Shown: positions 26,454-33,469 of the stretch, piece after piece
How positions within the stretch are numbered: the stretch's first letter is position 1
Layout: each line of letters starts with the position of its first letter
Position numbers and translations under genes: made by a program
The notes under the pieces: generated by a model
The model's database searches: none
Told to the model about the DNA's origin: nothing
Seen by the model: the letters and a program-made list of their open reading frames with translations, nothing else
DNA from: a virus
DNA: 64,000 bases
Strand: one strand, 5' to 3'
Virus record (IMG/VR): IMGVR_UViG_3300024520_000062
Span: 1 to 64,000 of that record

Positions 26454-26731
26454 GAGAAACCGAGAAGTACCAAGTCGAGCACAGTCGAGTGCTACGGTGG
26501 CTCTGCGATCTCTGTGGTAAAGAGTTCAAAGAGGAAGAAATTATCGGAGGCGGCGTCGAGAGGCACACCAACGAAGTGCGGATCGAAGCCAATGAGTTCA
26601 AGGGCTGTCATGTTGACGGGTGCTGGGGCGGCGGCGTTGTCACCAGAGTAGACGTGTTGCCGTTCCTCCAGAAGCGAGCGCGACAGGTAGCGGGGAAAGA
26701 ACTTCCCAAGGGTGCGGAGTGGGATATATGA
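26450..26731 (+). CDS. small zinc-binding-type protein
   Basis: A 93-residue protein with LCDLCGKEF (CxxC at about 22-25) and a second pair CHVDGC (about 57-62), a likely zinc ribbon. A basic segment (QKRARQVAGKEL) follows. Function unknown; nucleic-acid or protein binding is plausible. ATGA overlaps on both sides. Confidence 0.6.
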   Translation: MRETEKYQVEHSRVLRWLCDLCGKEFKEEEIIGGGVERHTNEVRIEANEFKGCHVDGCWGGGVVTRVDVLPFLQKRARQVAGKELPKGAEWDI

Positions 26732-26814
26732 ACCGCCGCTCGATCTGGACGACGCGCACCGGCCGGATGGTGCGGGTGGGCGACATGGAGGATTCCTCGT
26801 ACATCGCACCATAA
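26728..26814 (+). CDS. truncated WTTR-type small phage protein
   Basis: A 28-residue peptide with the IWTTRTGRMVRVGDMEDS pattern. Many phages carry a longer protein that opens with WTTRDGR and MxDxH and then continues for 40 or more residues; here the frame stops soon after MEDS. It starts by ATGA overlap, so translation is likely. Probably a truncated relic of that family. Confidence 0.5.
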   Translation: MNRRSIWTTRTGRMVRVGDMEDSSYIAP

Positions 26815-27032
26815 ATCGGCGTGGTGTGCTCGGGGTCCGTCGCAGCCAGCGCAGCCATCTCGTCCTCCCACGCCCATCTCGCCATCTCACCAGTCGGTCC
26901 CGGCCTCTGCACCTCTGCGAAGATCATGGCTTCGTGGTGCCTCTGGAGGAAGTGGATCGCGTTGACCAGATGGTCGTAGCGGCACGACGGAAGTTGAAAT
27001 TCAAATCACATTACTATGAAGGGGTGGTGTAA
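26815..27032. other. degraded or rearranged gap
   Basis: 218 bases lie between the truncated WTTR-type gene and the XRE regulator. The last codons of a plus-strand frame (ending 27032, VAARRKLKFKSHYYEGVV) and a minus-strand frame (26640-26927, with EDEMAALAATDPEHTTP) both look protein-like, but neither has a convincing start. The stretch may hold a decayed or inverted piece of the WTTR-type gene. Confidence 0.35.
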
Positions 27033-27362
27033 ATGGTAGCACCGAAGAAGTTCAAGAAGAAGAGTCAGGTCCAAGTGGCTCGAGAAAAGATCGGCTGGAA
27101 TCAGACCCAGTTGGCCGAGTGGCTGGGCTGGAGTCAGACGATGGTGTCGTACCTCGAGACGGGACGCGCGCCGTCGCCACTGCAGCGCCGGCGCCTGCGT
27201 GCGTTCGAGACGTTGGTGCAGGCGGACATCCGGCTGGGCAAGAACAAACGTCAGCCGTGCCCGTGGTGGAATAAACACCTCAACCGTTCGGCGTTCGACG
27301 TGTTCGCACACCTCGAGAGTTGCCCGGCCTGCACGGCCTTCGTCGTGAAACTGACGCGATGA
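27033..27362 (+). CDS. XRE-family HTH regulator with zinc knuckle
   Basis: The 109-residue protein has a Cro/C1-type helix-turn-helix: QVAREKIGWNQTQLAEWLGW then SQTMVSYLETGRAPS (residues 12-46). The C-terminal segment HLESCPACTAFV (about 91-102) with an upstream PCPWW could bind zinc. Likely a transcriptional regulator or antirepressor of early genes. ATG 27033 follows GGGGTGGTGTAA; the end overlaps the next ATG. Confidence 0.75.
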   Translation: MVAPKKFKKKSQVQVAREKIGWNQTQLAEWLGWSQTMVSYLETGRAPSPLQRRRLRAFETLVQADIRLGKNKRQPCPWWNKHLNRSAFDVFAHLESCPACTAFVVKLTR

Positions 27363-27532
27363 AGGAGTATCTCGGAGACGCGGTGTACGCGGAAGTTGAC
27401 CGATGGGGTGGTATCGTTCTCACGACAGAGAACGGCTATAGCACGTCCAACACCATCGTCATGGAACCGCAGGTGATCACAGCGATGGAAGCCTTCATCA
27501 AACAAGCGCGAGAGAAGGGTGTGCTCCGATGA
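27359..27532 (+). CDS. conserved small phage protein
   Basis: A 57-residue protein of the style MKEYLGDAVYAEVD then IVLTTENGYSTSNTIVMEP and a C-terminal helix. Very similar small proteins recur across unrelated phages with no known function. ATGA overlaps on both sides. Confidence 0.7.
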   Translation: MKEYLGDAVYAEVDRWGGIVLTTENGYSTSNTIVMEPQVITAMEAFIKQAREKGVLR

Positions 27533-27807
27533 AGATCAACCGCATCGAATTACGTGGCGGTGGGCACCTTTGGCCCGAGTCCATTGAGAACGTCACTTCC
27601 GGCTGCACCATCAACATTGAGGGCGTGATCGAAGCGCACGTTCATGTGAGTGGCGTTGATGCTCACATGGATGACATCAAACTCAGTCGCCGCCTCACTC
27701 TCACCGTCGAAGGTAAGACGCTGGTGGTGACACTAGGGCCAACACGGGGTGTTGCCAACATGCTGCGGTTGGCGGCAGAAGTGTTGGAAGCGAGGGAGAA
27801 CGAATGA
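27529..27807 (+). CDS. hypothetical protein
   Basis: A 92-residue beta-rich protein (TINIEGVIEAHVHVSGVD, LTLTVEGKTLVVTLG) with a C-terminal helix. No family recognised. Joined to neighbours by ATGA overlaps. Confidence 0.6.
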   Translation: MKINRIELRGGGHLWPESIENVTSGCTINIEGVIEAHVHVSGVDAHMDDIKLSRRLTLTVEGKTLVVTLGPTRGVANMLRLAAEVLEARENE

Positions 27808-27971
27808 AGGCACACGCCGAGCAGGTTGCAGAATTGAAGACCGCCGTATGGAAAGCGGTCAAGGAACAACGCGCCGAGGGGAACATCGGTCGTGGCGACA
27901 GCCGCATCTTCGTCATGCAGGCGTTCGATGATGCGTGGCCTTACATCAGGGAGGAGAAAGATGGCAAGTGA
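27804..27971 (+). CDS. small hypothetical protein
   Basis: A 55-residue helical protein (MKAHAEQVAELKTAVWKAVK) starting in ATGA overlap. It overlaps the next gene by 11 bases in another frame. No domain recognised. Confidence 0.55.
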   Translation: MKAHAEQVAELKTAVWKAVKEQRAEGNIGRGDSRIFVMQAFDDAWPYIREEKDGK

Positions 27972-28326
27972 GTTCTACGACGACGTGGACCGTGCCAGTC
28001 GTCAACCACTATCGAAGCGCGGCATTGATCTTGATGCCATCGAGGCACGATGCGCCAAACGACTTGCGCCCGCGCCGTGGGTAGTGTCGGAGAGCGGGGA
28101 AGAGCGACCAGACCCACATGGCCCTCCGATACCCTACGCCTTTTTCGCTTGTGGTCCGACAGGTTCAGGCTCGATGTCGATGGAGGGGCGTGAGTTTGAA
28201 GACGCCGAGTTCATCGCCCATGCCCGCGAAGACCTCCCAGCATTGGTGGCCGAGGTCCGGCGACTGCGTGACCAGCGAGACACCCTGATGGATAAACTGG
28301 ATGCCGCGACAGGAGGGGAAGGGTGA
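27961..28326 (+). CDS. Ea22-like phage protein
   Basis: ATG 27961 follows GGGAGGAGAAAG, which decides the start. The 121-residue protein has DLDAIEARCAKRLAPAPW near the N-terminus and DAEFIAHAREDLPALVAEVR followed by RRLRDQR at the C-terminus. This APW ... AEFIAxAREDxPALxAEVRRLR layout is shared by many phage ead/Ea22-type proteins of unknown function. Confidence 0.7.
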   Translation: MASEFYDDVDRASRQPLSKRGIDLDAIEARCAKRLAPAPWVVSESGEERPDPHGPPIPYAFFACGPTGSGSMSMEGREFEDAEFIAHAREDLPALVAEVRRLRDQRDTLMDKLDAATGGEG

Positions 28327-28514
28327 TCGGACTCTGGTTGATCTGGCGTCACCGTTGGTTCGGGTGGCACTGGTGGTACGAACATCGTCTCGACGGGAAG
28401 GATGTGCGGCTGTGCCACCTGTGTCCCATCATTCAGGAACGCGAGCGCAACTACGATCCGCGTACCGGGCACTACTACACATGGACCACGATCACGGAGA
28501 TTCCAAATGAGTGA
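28323..28514 (+). CDS. small Trp/His-rich hypothetical protein
   Basis: A 63-residue protein starting at GTG in GTGA overlap. It is rich in Trp and His (WLIWRHRWFGWHWWYEH) and has LCHLCP, a possible metal site. No family recognised. Confidence 0.55.
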   Translation: MIGLWLIWRHRWFGWHWWYEHRLDGKDVRLCHLCPIIQERERNYDPRTGHYYTWTTITEIPNE

Positions 28515-29871
28515 CCCGAAACGGTGCCCAACGTGCCGACAGGCTATGCCGGGGTTTGATGGATTTGACCCCGACACAGGTAAGCCACGCCCTTGTCTCG
28601 ACGCCTTCCACGGCACCCCGGCCAGCGAGCCGATAGACGACACGGGTATGGCACAACCAGAGAGCAACCTAGTCCTCTGCGATTTTCGGAGCGTTGGCTT
28701 CCGATGCACCGAACCGGAGGGGCACACGCCACCACACCGTCAGAATGAGGAGCCGTGGCCCCGGTGCGCTAGTCACAACCCGACACAAGAGATGATGCAG
28801 TGCCAGCTATACCAGCACCATCCACCTCCTCACGAGTACGACGGGATTACTTGGACCGACGCTATCGCTCAGTGGGCTCGTAATTGGTGGACGGGACTTA
28901 GGGGCGCGGGCCAACAGGCCAGCCTCGACTATGCGAAAAGAAAAAACCTCAAGATAGACTATGGCACTCCACAGGAGGAACGGGAGCGATACGCCGTGTG
29001 GTATGAGGCGTCTGATGGTTGGTGGGACGCCGTTATGCCAGTGCTTGTACAGTACATCAGGGAAAACGGTGGACTAAAAAGCATCGACACCACACCGAAA
29101 GGACCGACAACGTGGACACTAGGGACTTCCGTGGTGACGAAACGGTGCCCCGTGTGCGACAGCGCAGACCCCGAGGAGTACGGCAGGAAGGACATAGATG
29201 GAATCATTTCATGGTGTACGCCATCTCACCATGACGTCTTCCACGACACCCCGAGGGCCGAGGAATCACAGATTCCTGACCCGGCCAGCGAGCCGGACGA
29301 GAAAGCCGCAACCACTGGGGCCAAGACCGGGCAGCCGACCTACTACGAGGTAACGAAATACCCCGGCGTCCGGTTTGTGCTTGCGTCCGAGGCTGACCGC
29401 ATGGTGCGGGAGGAACGGGAGGCCGGGAAGGTTGAGGGTGCCGACCTTGCACTCGACGGGTTCGGTGGGGCTCCGGTAAGTGAGGGCGAGGGCTGGTACG
29501 TCTGCATCAACGAAGATGGGGATGTGCGGGAGTACGACACCGCGAAGGATGCCGTCCGTGGCGTGTTCGACTACGGAATGGAGCTTGGTAAGCAGGAGGC
29601 TGACAAGATGGTGCGGGAGGCACACGCACAAGGATGGACTGACTGTATGCTGTCCGATCCATGTGGAGATGCGGTGCGGGAGGCGATGGATCAAGCCCTA
29701 CAGAACAGCTTGGAAGCGGTAAAGAACGCCAAGGCAGGGGCGGCGATGGAGGAACGGGAGGCTTGTGCGAGGGTGGCCGATGGATACGATCAGGGTGGTC
29801 TTATTGGTGCCATCCCGCAAGTGATCGCCGCTGCCATCCGAGCGAGGAGGAACGATGGCTCGACTGATTGA
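28507..29871 (+). CDS. mosaic zinc-knuckle protein with duplicated module
   Basis: The 454-residue protein starts at ATG 28507, 8 bases inside the previous gene. A module with CPxC and a downstream CxxxHHDVFHDTP or CLDAFHGTPASE occurs twice (about 7-40 and 215-265). The centre has WWDAVMPVLVQYI; the C-terminal third is helical with repeated ADxMVREE-type segments (VLASEADRMVREER, KQEADKMVREAHAQG). It ends like Ea22-family proteins (IAAAIRARR). It looks assembled from several short phage cassettes; function unknown. Confidence 0.6.
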   Translation: MSDPKRCPTCRQAMPGFDGFDPDTGKPRPCLDAFHGTPASEPIDDTGMAQPESNLVLCDFRSVGFRCTEPEGHTPPHRQNEEPWPRCASHNPTQEMMQCQLYQHHPPPHEYDGITWTDAIAQWARNWWTGLRGAGQQASLDYAKRKNLKIDYGTPQEERERYAVWYEASDGWWDAVMPVLVQYIRENGGLKSIDTTPKGPTTWTLGTSVVTKRCPVCDSADPEEYGRKDIDGIISWCTPSHHDVFHDTPRAEESQIPDPASEPDEKAATTGAKTGQPTYYEVTKYPGVRFVLASEADRMVREEREAGKVEGADLALDGFGGAPVSEGEGWYVCINEDGDVREYDTAKDAVRGVFDYGMELGKQEADKMVREAHAQGWTDCMLSDPCGDAVREAMDQALQNSLEAVKNAKAGAAMEEREACARVADGYDQGGLIGAIPQVIAAAIRARRNDGSTD

Positions 29872-30061
29872 CAACAAGGGTTACTTGCGCGAGCTAACTG
29901 CGGTGAAAGAAATCGTTCAGGAAGAAGTGGAAGAGTTTGCCGAGTTGTATGGCAAAGCGCAGGGTGACGACGGCCTGTGTTTGGCCGCTGCGAAACGGTG
30001 GGGGAAGCAACGAGATCTGGCCACCACAGAACGATGGGGGAACGATGATCAACCTGCGTGA
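29855..30061 (+). CDS. small hypothetical protein
   Basis: A 68-residue acidic helical protein (EIVQEEVEEFAELYGKAQ) starting in the 3' end of the mosaic gene with GAGGAGG upstream. It overlaps the next gene by 17 bases. No family recognised. Confidence 0.55.
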   Translation: MARLIDNKGYLRELTAVKEIVQEEVEEFAELYGKAQGDDGLCLAAAKRWGKQRDLATTERWGNDDQPA

Positions 30062-30254
30062 CTACGACACCGTCGCTCCAGAGCGAGTGCAGGTCGCTTC
30101 CAATATGCAAAACCCCGTGAAGATCGCGGAGTGGTGGTCGGACACCCGGCTCTACATCGACAGCATGAGGGGTTTGGATCGGGTAGTGACCATCTCGCAC
30201 GATCCAGACGAGAACGTATTCTACCTGTCTTCCCTGCCCGAGGAGTTGCCATGA
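30045..30254 (+). CDS. small hypothetical protein
   Basis: A 69-residue protein beginning MINLRDYDTVAPERVQVA with a strong GGGGGAA site. A C-terminal strand (VVTISHDPDENVFYLSSLP) is visible. No family recognised; ends in ATGA overlap. Confidence 0.55.
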   Translation: MINLRDYDTVAPERVQVASNMQNPVKIAEWWSDTRLYIDSMRGLDRVVTISHDPDENVFYLSSLPEELP

Positions 30255-30463
30255 CCGTGGCCGAGTTAATCACCGCGCTACAGAGCATTAACCCACAAGA
30301 GGAATTGGTTGTTCTGTGGGATAATGAGACGAACAGCGACGACTTCCGGTTCACTGTGGTGGACGGGTGTAGGGCGGGCTCGGCCCACGAAGAGGGGGCC
30401 GACTACGAAGGCGAGGACGTGGACGAAAAACCCGTAATCATTCTTTCAGGAGACTTGGTATGA
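30251..30463 (+). CDS. conserved small phage protein (MTVxELI type)
   Basis: A 70-residue protein that begins MTVAELITALQSINPQEELV, then has an acidic loop and a terminal strand (EKPVIILSGDLV). Proteins with this LIxxLxxxxQxxxVxV start are frequent in phages and have no known role. ATGA overlaps at both ends. Confidence 0.65.
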   Translation: MTVAELITALQSINPQEELVVLWDNETNSDDFRFTVVDGCRAGSAHEEGADYEGEDVDEKPVIILSGDLV

Positions 30464-30699
30464 TCGCTGGATACCTGCCGTGCGAACGGCCAGACTGTAG
30501 CAACGTCATGCCATTGTGTCTTGATGAGCAGAACACTAGCATGATGGACGTAATGTGCGGTCAATGCGGGCAGCTACACTATGTGTATCCCAACTCATTG
30601 GCGTCGAACGCTTGGGTGGGCAACACCCAAACAGCAGACTCCACGCCTTCGCGGCTCTTCGGTTTCTTGGAGATGGTTCAGGCGTTTTTCCAACGATGA
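30460..30699 (+). CDS. small zinc-ribbon protein
   Basis: A 79-residue protein with PCERPDCS and MCGQCGQLHYVYP, a four-cysteine zinc ribbon (about residues 8-40), then a short hydrophobic C-terminus. Coupled to the SNF2 helicase gene by ATGA overlap. Confidence 0.6.
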   Translation: MIAGYLPCERPDCSNVMPLCLDEQNTSMMDVMCGQCGQLHYVYPNSLASNAWVGNTQTADSTPSRLFGFLEMVQAFFQR

Positions 30700-32411
30700 G
30701 GACACCCGTCGTCAAGATCGCCGTGGCCTACGGCCGGCTCTACGTGTCCGGCCCCGACAAGCAGCGCGTCCAGCACCTACCCGGCGCCGTCTACAACAGG
30801 CGGCGGGACTGGTACGAGATATCGCTGACCATCCCCACCCTCAATCGTATTCGCAAAGCGTTAGGCGTTGACAAGGCCACCCTGCGCTCCATGTGCGCCG
30901 ACACCGTCGTTAATTGGGTGGAAGCAGCGAACCAGAGCAACGCGCTGGTGACCTCCGTACACAGCCAGCTGGAGGCCGGAGGATACCGAGAACTTCCGTG
31001 GGACGACGCCGCCGAGGGTAAGCCGCCATACGAGCACCAGCTAGTGATGGGGACGGTCGCCACCACCCTCGACGGGACGATGTTCACCGGAGAGATGGGT
31101 ACGGGTAAGACCCGGCCGGCCATCGAGGCGATGCGGTATCAATTAGACAACGGGCTCGACATCATTGTGGTGCTGTGCCCCAAGGGGGTGATGCCTACAT
31201 GGCGCGCCCAGCTGAATCGCTGGGCGCCCAGTCTCAAGTACTTCATACTGTCTGACATGGCGATGGCGAAGCGCCGGCAGGTGCTGCGGCTGGCCCCAAA
31301 GGGTTCGATCGTCGTCATTAACTACGACGTGATCGAGAAGATGAGCGGGGTGATCCTCGAGCGGTTCGACAAGGAGTCGGGTGGACTGGCGATGGATGAG
31401 ATCCACCGCATCCGCAACCCACAAGCGAAGTGGTCGAAAGCCACTATGAAGATCGCCGCGCACGCCGACTGGCGGCTGGGGATGACGGGGAGTCCGATCC
31501 TCAACGGCGCCGAGAACGTGTGGTCGCAGTGGTACTGCATGGACTTCGGTGTGACGTTCGGCGCCAACTACGTGCAGTTCAAACAGGAGTTCTTCGAGAC
31601 GTCCTTCGACGGGTTCAAGTTGTTACCCAAACAGGGAACACTCGAGGAGATCGGCCATCGGATGCGTCGGCGTGGGCTGCGGTACACCACCGACGAGTGT
31701 CTGGATCTACCACCCAAAATCTACGAGTCAGAGGAGGTCGAGCTTGGAAAGGAACAGGGGCGAATTTACGAAGAGATGCGTGAAGAACTCGTCGCTCGGA
31801 TTAGAGCGGCGGAAGCCGGGGACGAGGAAGAAGAGGGTTTGGCAACAGCGGCAACTCAACTTGTCGCGATACTGCGGCTCGCGCAAATCACCAGCGGTCA
31901 TGTTCCCGACATCGAAGGACGCATTGTCGCGTTGTCGCCAAATCCTAAACTCGATGCCTTGGACCGAATCGTTCGCGAGAACATTCGAGATCGCCAGATC
32001 ATCGTCTGGTGTTGTTACCGTGAAAATTACCGGGCCATCTCTGTGCGACTGGCCGATCTTGCCCCCGAGTTAATCGTAGGCGGGATGACAACGGAGGAAC
32101 GGAGTGACGTGGAGCAACGGTTCAACGCCGGCAAAACACGGCTGCTGATCAGCAACCCCGCCGTCGGTGGCCTCGGCCTGAACCTACAAGCGGCGTCACT
32201 GGCGATCTACTACTCGATGAATTACAACCTCGAGCACCGACTGCAGTCGGAAGCGCGGTGCCATCGAGCGGGAAGCGAGATCCACAAGAGCGTGACGTAT
32301 GTTGACCTACTGGCCAAAGGGACCATCGATCGAGTGATCATGGGTGCGATCAGCGACAAGAAAAACGTGGCCGACGCGGTGGTCGATCTCAAGGGAGCGA
32401 TAGGCGTATGA
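30696..32411 (+). CDS. SNF2/superfamily 2 DNA helicase
   Basis: The 571-residue protein has Walker A GEMGTGKT (132-139), DEIH box (234-237), motif III GMTGSP (about 257-262) and a C-terminal helicase half with NPAVGGLGLNLQAA and a motif VI RCHRAGS. This is the compact SNF2-like ATPase found next to primase genes in many phages, thought to translocate on DNA during replication, recombination or repair. ATGA overlaps upstream and downstream. Residues 1-110 form a HARP-like N-terminal region. Confidence 0.88.
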   Translation: MRTPVVKIAVAYGRLYVSGPDKQRVQHLPGAVYNRRRDWYEISLTIPTLNRIRKALGVDKATLRSMCADTVVNWVEAANQSNALVTSVHSQLEAGGYRELPWDDAAEGKPPYEHQLVMGTVATTLDGTMFTGEMGTGKTRPAIEAMRYQLDNGLDIIVVLCPKGVMPTWRAQLNRWAPSLKYFILSDMAMAKRRQVLRLAPKGSIVVINYDVIEKMSGVILERFDKESGGLAMDEIHRIRNPQAKWSKATMKIAAHADWRLGMTGSPILNGAENVWSQWYCMDFGVTFGANYVQFKQEFFETSFDGFKLLPKQGTLEEIGHRMRRRGLRYTTDECLDLPPKIYESEEVELGKEQGRIYEEMREELVARIRAAEAGDEEEEGLATAATQLVAILRLAQITSGHVPDIEGRIVALSPNPKLDALDRIVRENIRDRQIIVWCCYRENYRAISVRLADLAPELIVGGMTTEERSDVEQRFNAGKTRLLISNPAVGGLGLNLQAASLAIYYSMNYNLEHRLQSEARCHRAGSEIHKSVTYVDLLAKGTIDRVIMGAISDKKNVADAVVDLKGAIGV

Positions 32412-32554
32412 AAAACAAACGCTACATGACATGGGAAGAGAAACTAGACGACGGGGACAGTTCTTATCTGGTGCTAGACGCGACAAAGGGCGACAAACGA
32501 CGGCACGTTCACTGGTCTGGCTACATGTGGAAGTTCGTAATACCGAGCGGGTAA
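32408..32554 (+). CDS. small hypothetical protein
   Basis: A 48-residue charged protein (MKNKRYMTWEEKLDDGDSS) starting in ATGA overlap with the helicase. No family recognised. Confidence 0.5.
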   Translation: MKNKRYMTWEEKLDDGDSSYLVLDATKGDKRRHVHWSGYMWKFVIPSG

Positions 32555-32618
32555 TTGTGCCCGCATCATTCAAGGGAGGTAGAGTATGAGGTATGGAGGG
32601 TTGCGTGGCGTTTGAGGG

Positions 32619-32665
32619 TTGACGCCACCCCCGAAGTCCATAGATTTGTACCCTCGGATACTGAC
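32619..32665 (+). promoter_or_regulatory. promoter and leader box for the replication genes
   Basis: TTGACG (32619-32624), 16 bases, TAGATT (32641-32646), then GGATACTGAC (32656-32665), a variant of the recurring leader box. It lies in the only sizeable gap (138 bases) of the replication block, upstream of the SSB-like gene. Confidence 0.55.
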
Positions 32666-32692
32666 AAACCCACCTACATCAAGGACTGGACA

Positions 32693-33469
32693 ATGCCCAA
32701 GAAAGAGACTGAGCCCTCCAAGAATCTGCCCGTCAGCATCAGGGAAGACCTCCTCGCCGCACAGGCCGAGTCGATCGAGAATGTCACCCTTCCACGGGTG
32801 AAAATTATGGGGGCAGCCGCCTGTCTCTACGAATTCGGAGACACCAACGACACCGAGCGGTCGTTCACCGGAGTTATCCTCAACTACCACCCACGGAACG
32901 TGATGTGGGACAAGCCATACGGAGAGGAACGCGCCGAGGGAGAGGACTCTTCCCCGGCCTGCTCCAGTGTGAACAACGTGGTGGGTCACCCACGGCGTGG
33001 GTTCGAGCACAAGATGTTGGAGGAAACCGCCAACGGCACCGAATCCATCAACTGCAAAGAGTGCAAGTACGCGCAGTGGGGATCGAAGCGATTGATCTCC
33101 GAGAAGGGGAACGCCAAGGGTAAGGCGTGTACCAACCAGCGCAGTTTGTACATCATGATGGACGACCGCGCCACACCCGTCGAGTTGACGTTGCCGCCGA
33201 CCAGTCTCGCCGGCTACGACGAGTACCTGATGTCGCTCGTCAACAAGACGCTGCCCGTCCAGTCAGTTGTCACCAAGTTCAGTCAGGAGAAAAAAGAGAA
33301 GAAGGGTTTGGAGTGGGCGCAGGCGACGTTTGAAATGGTGGCGGAGTTGGACGGCGAGCAGTTCACCAAGATCATGGAACTACGGGAGCAGTTCTCCGCT
33401 GTGATCGCGCCTGAGGATGTAGTGCCCGTACTCAGCGAAGAAGGCAAAGATTCTGACCTGCCCTTCTGA
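32693..33469 (+). CDS. SSB-like single-stranded DNA-binding protein candidate
   Basis: The 258-residue protein has a zinc-type cluster (INCKECKYAQWGS to KACTNQ, about 120-150), then VELTLPPTSLAGY and a beta-rich domain. Its extreme C-terminus is acidic and ends DSDLPF, like the DDIPF tip of bacterial SSB that recruits replication partners. It lies one base before the primase-helicase gene. Role as SSB is inferred from that tail and its neighbours, not from a full OB-fold match. Confidence 0.6.
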   Translation: MPKKETEPSKNLPVSIREDLLAAQAESIENVTLPRVKIMGAAACLYEFGDTNDTERSFTGVILNYHPRNVMWDKPYGEERAEGEDSSPACSSVNNVVGHPRRGFEHKMLEETANGTESINCKECKYAQWGSKRLISEKGNAKGKACTNQRSLYIMMDDRATPVELTLPPTSLAGYDEYLMSLVNKTLPVQSVVTKFSQEKKEKKGLEWAQATFEMVAELDGEQFTKIMELREQFSAVIAPEDVVPVLSEEGKDSDLPF

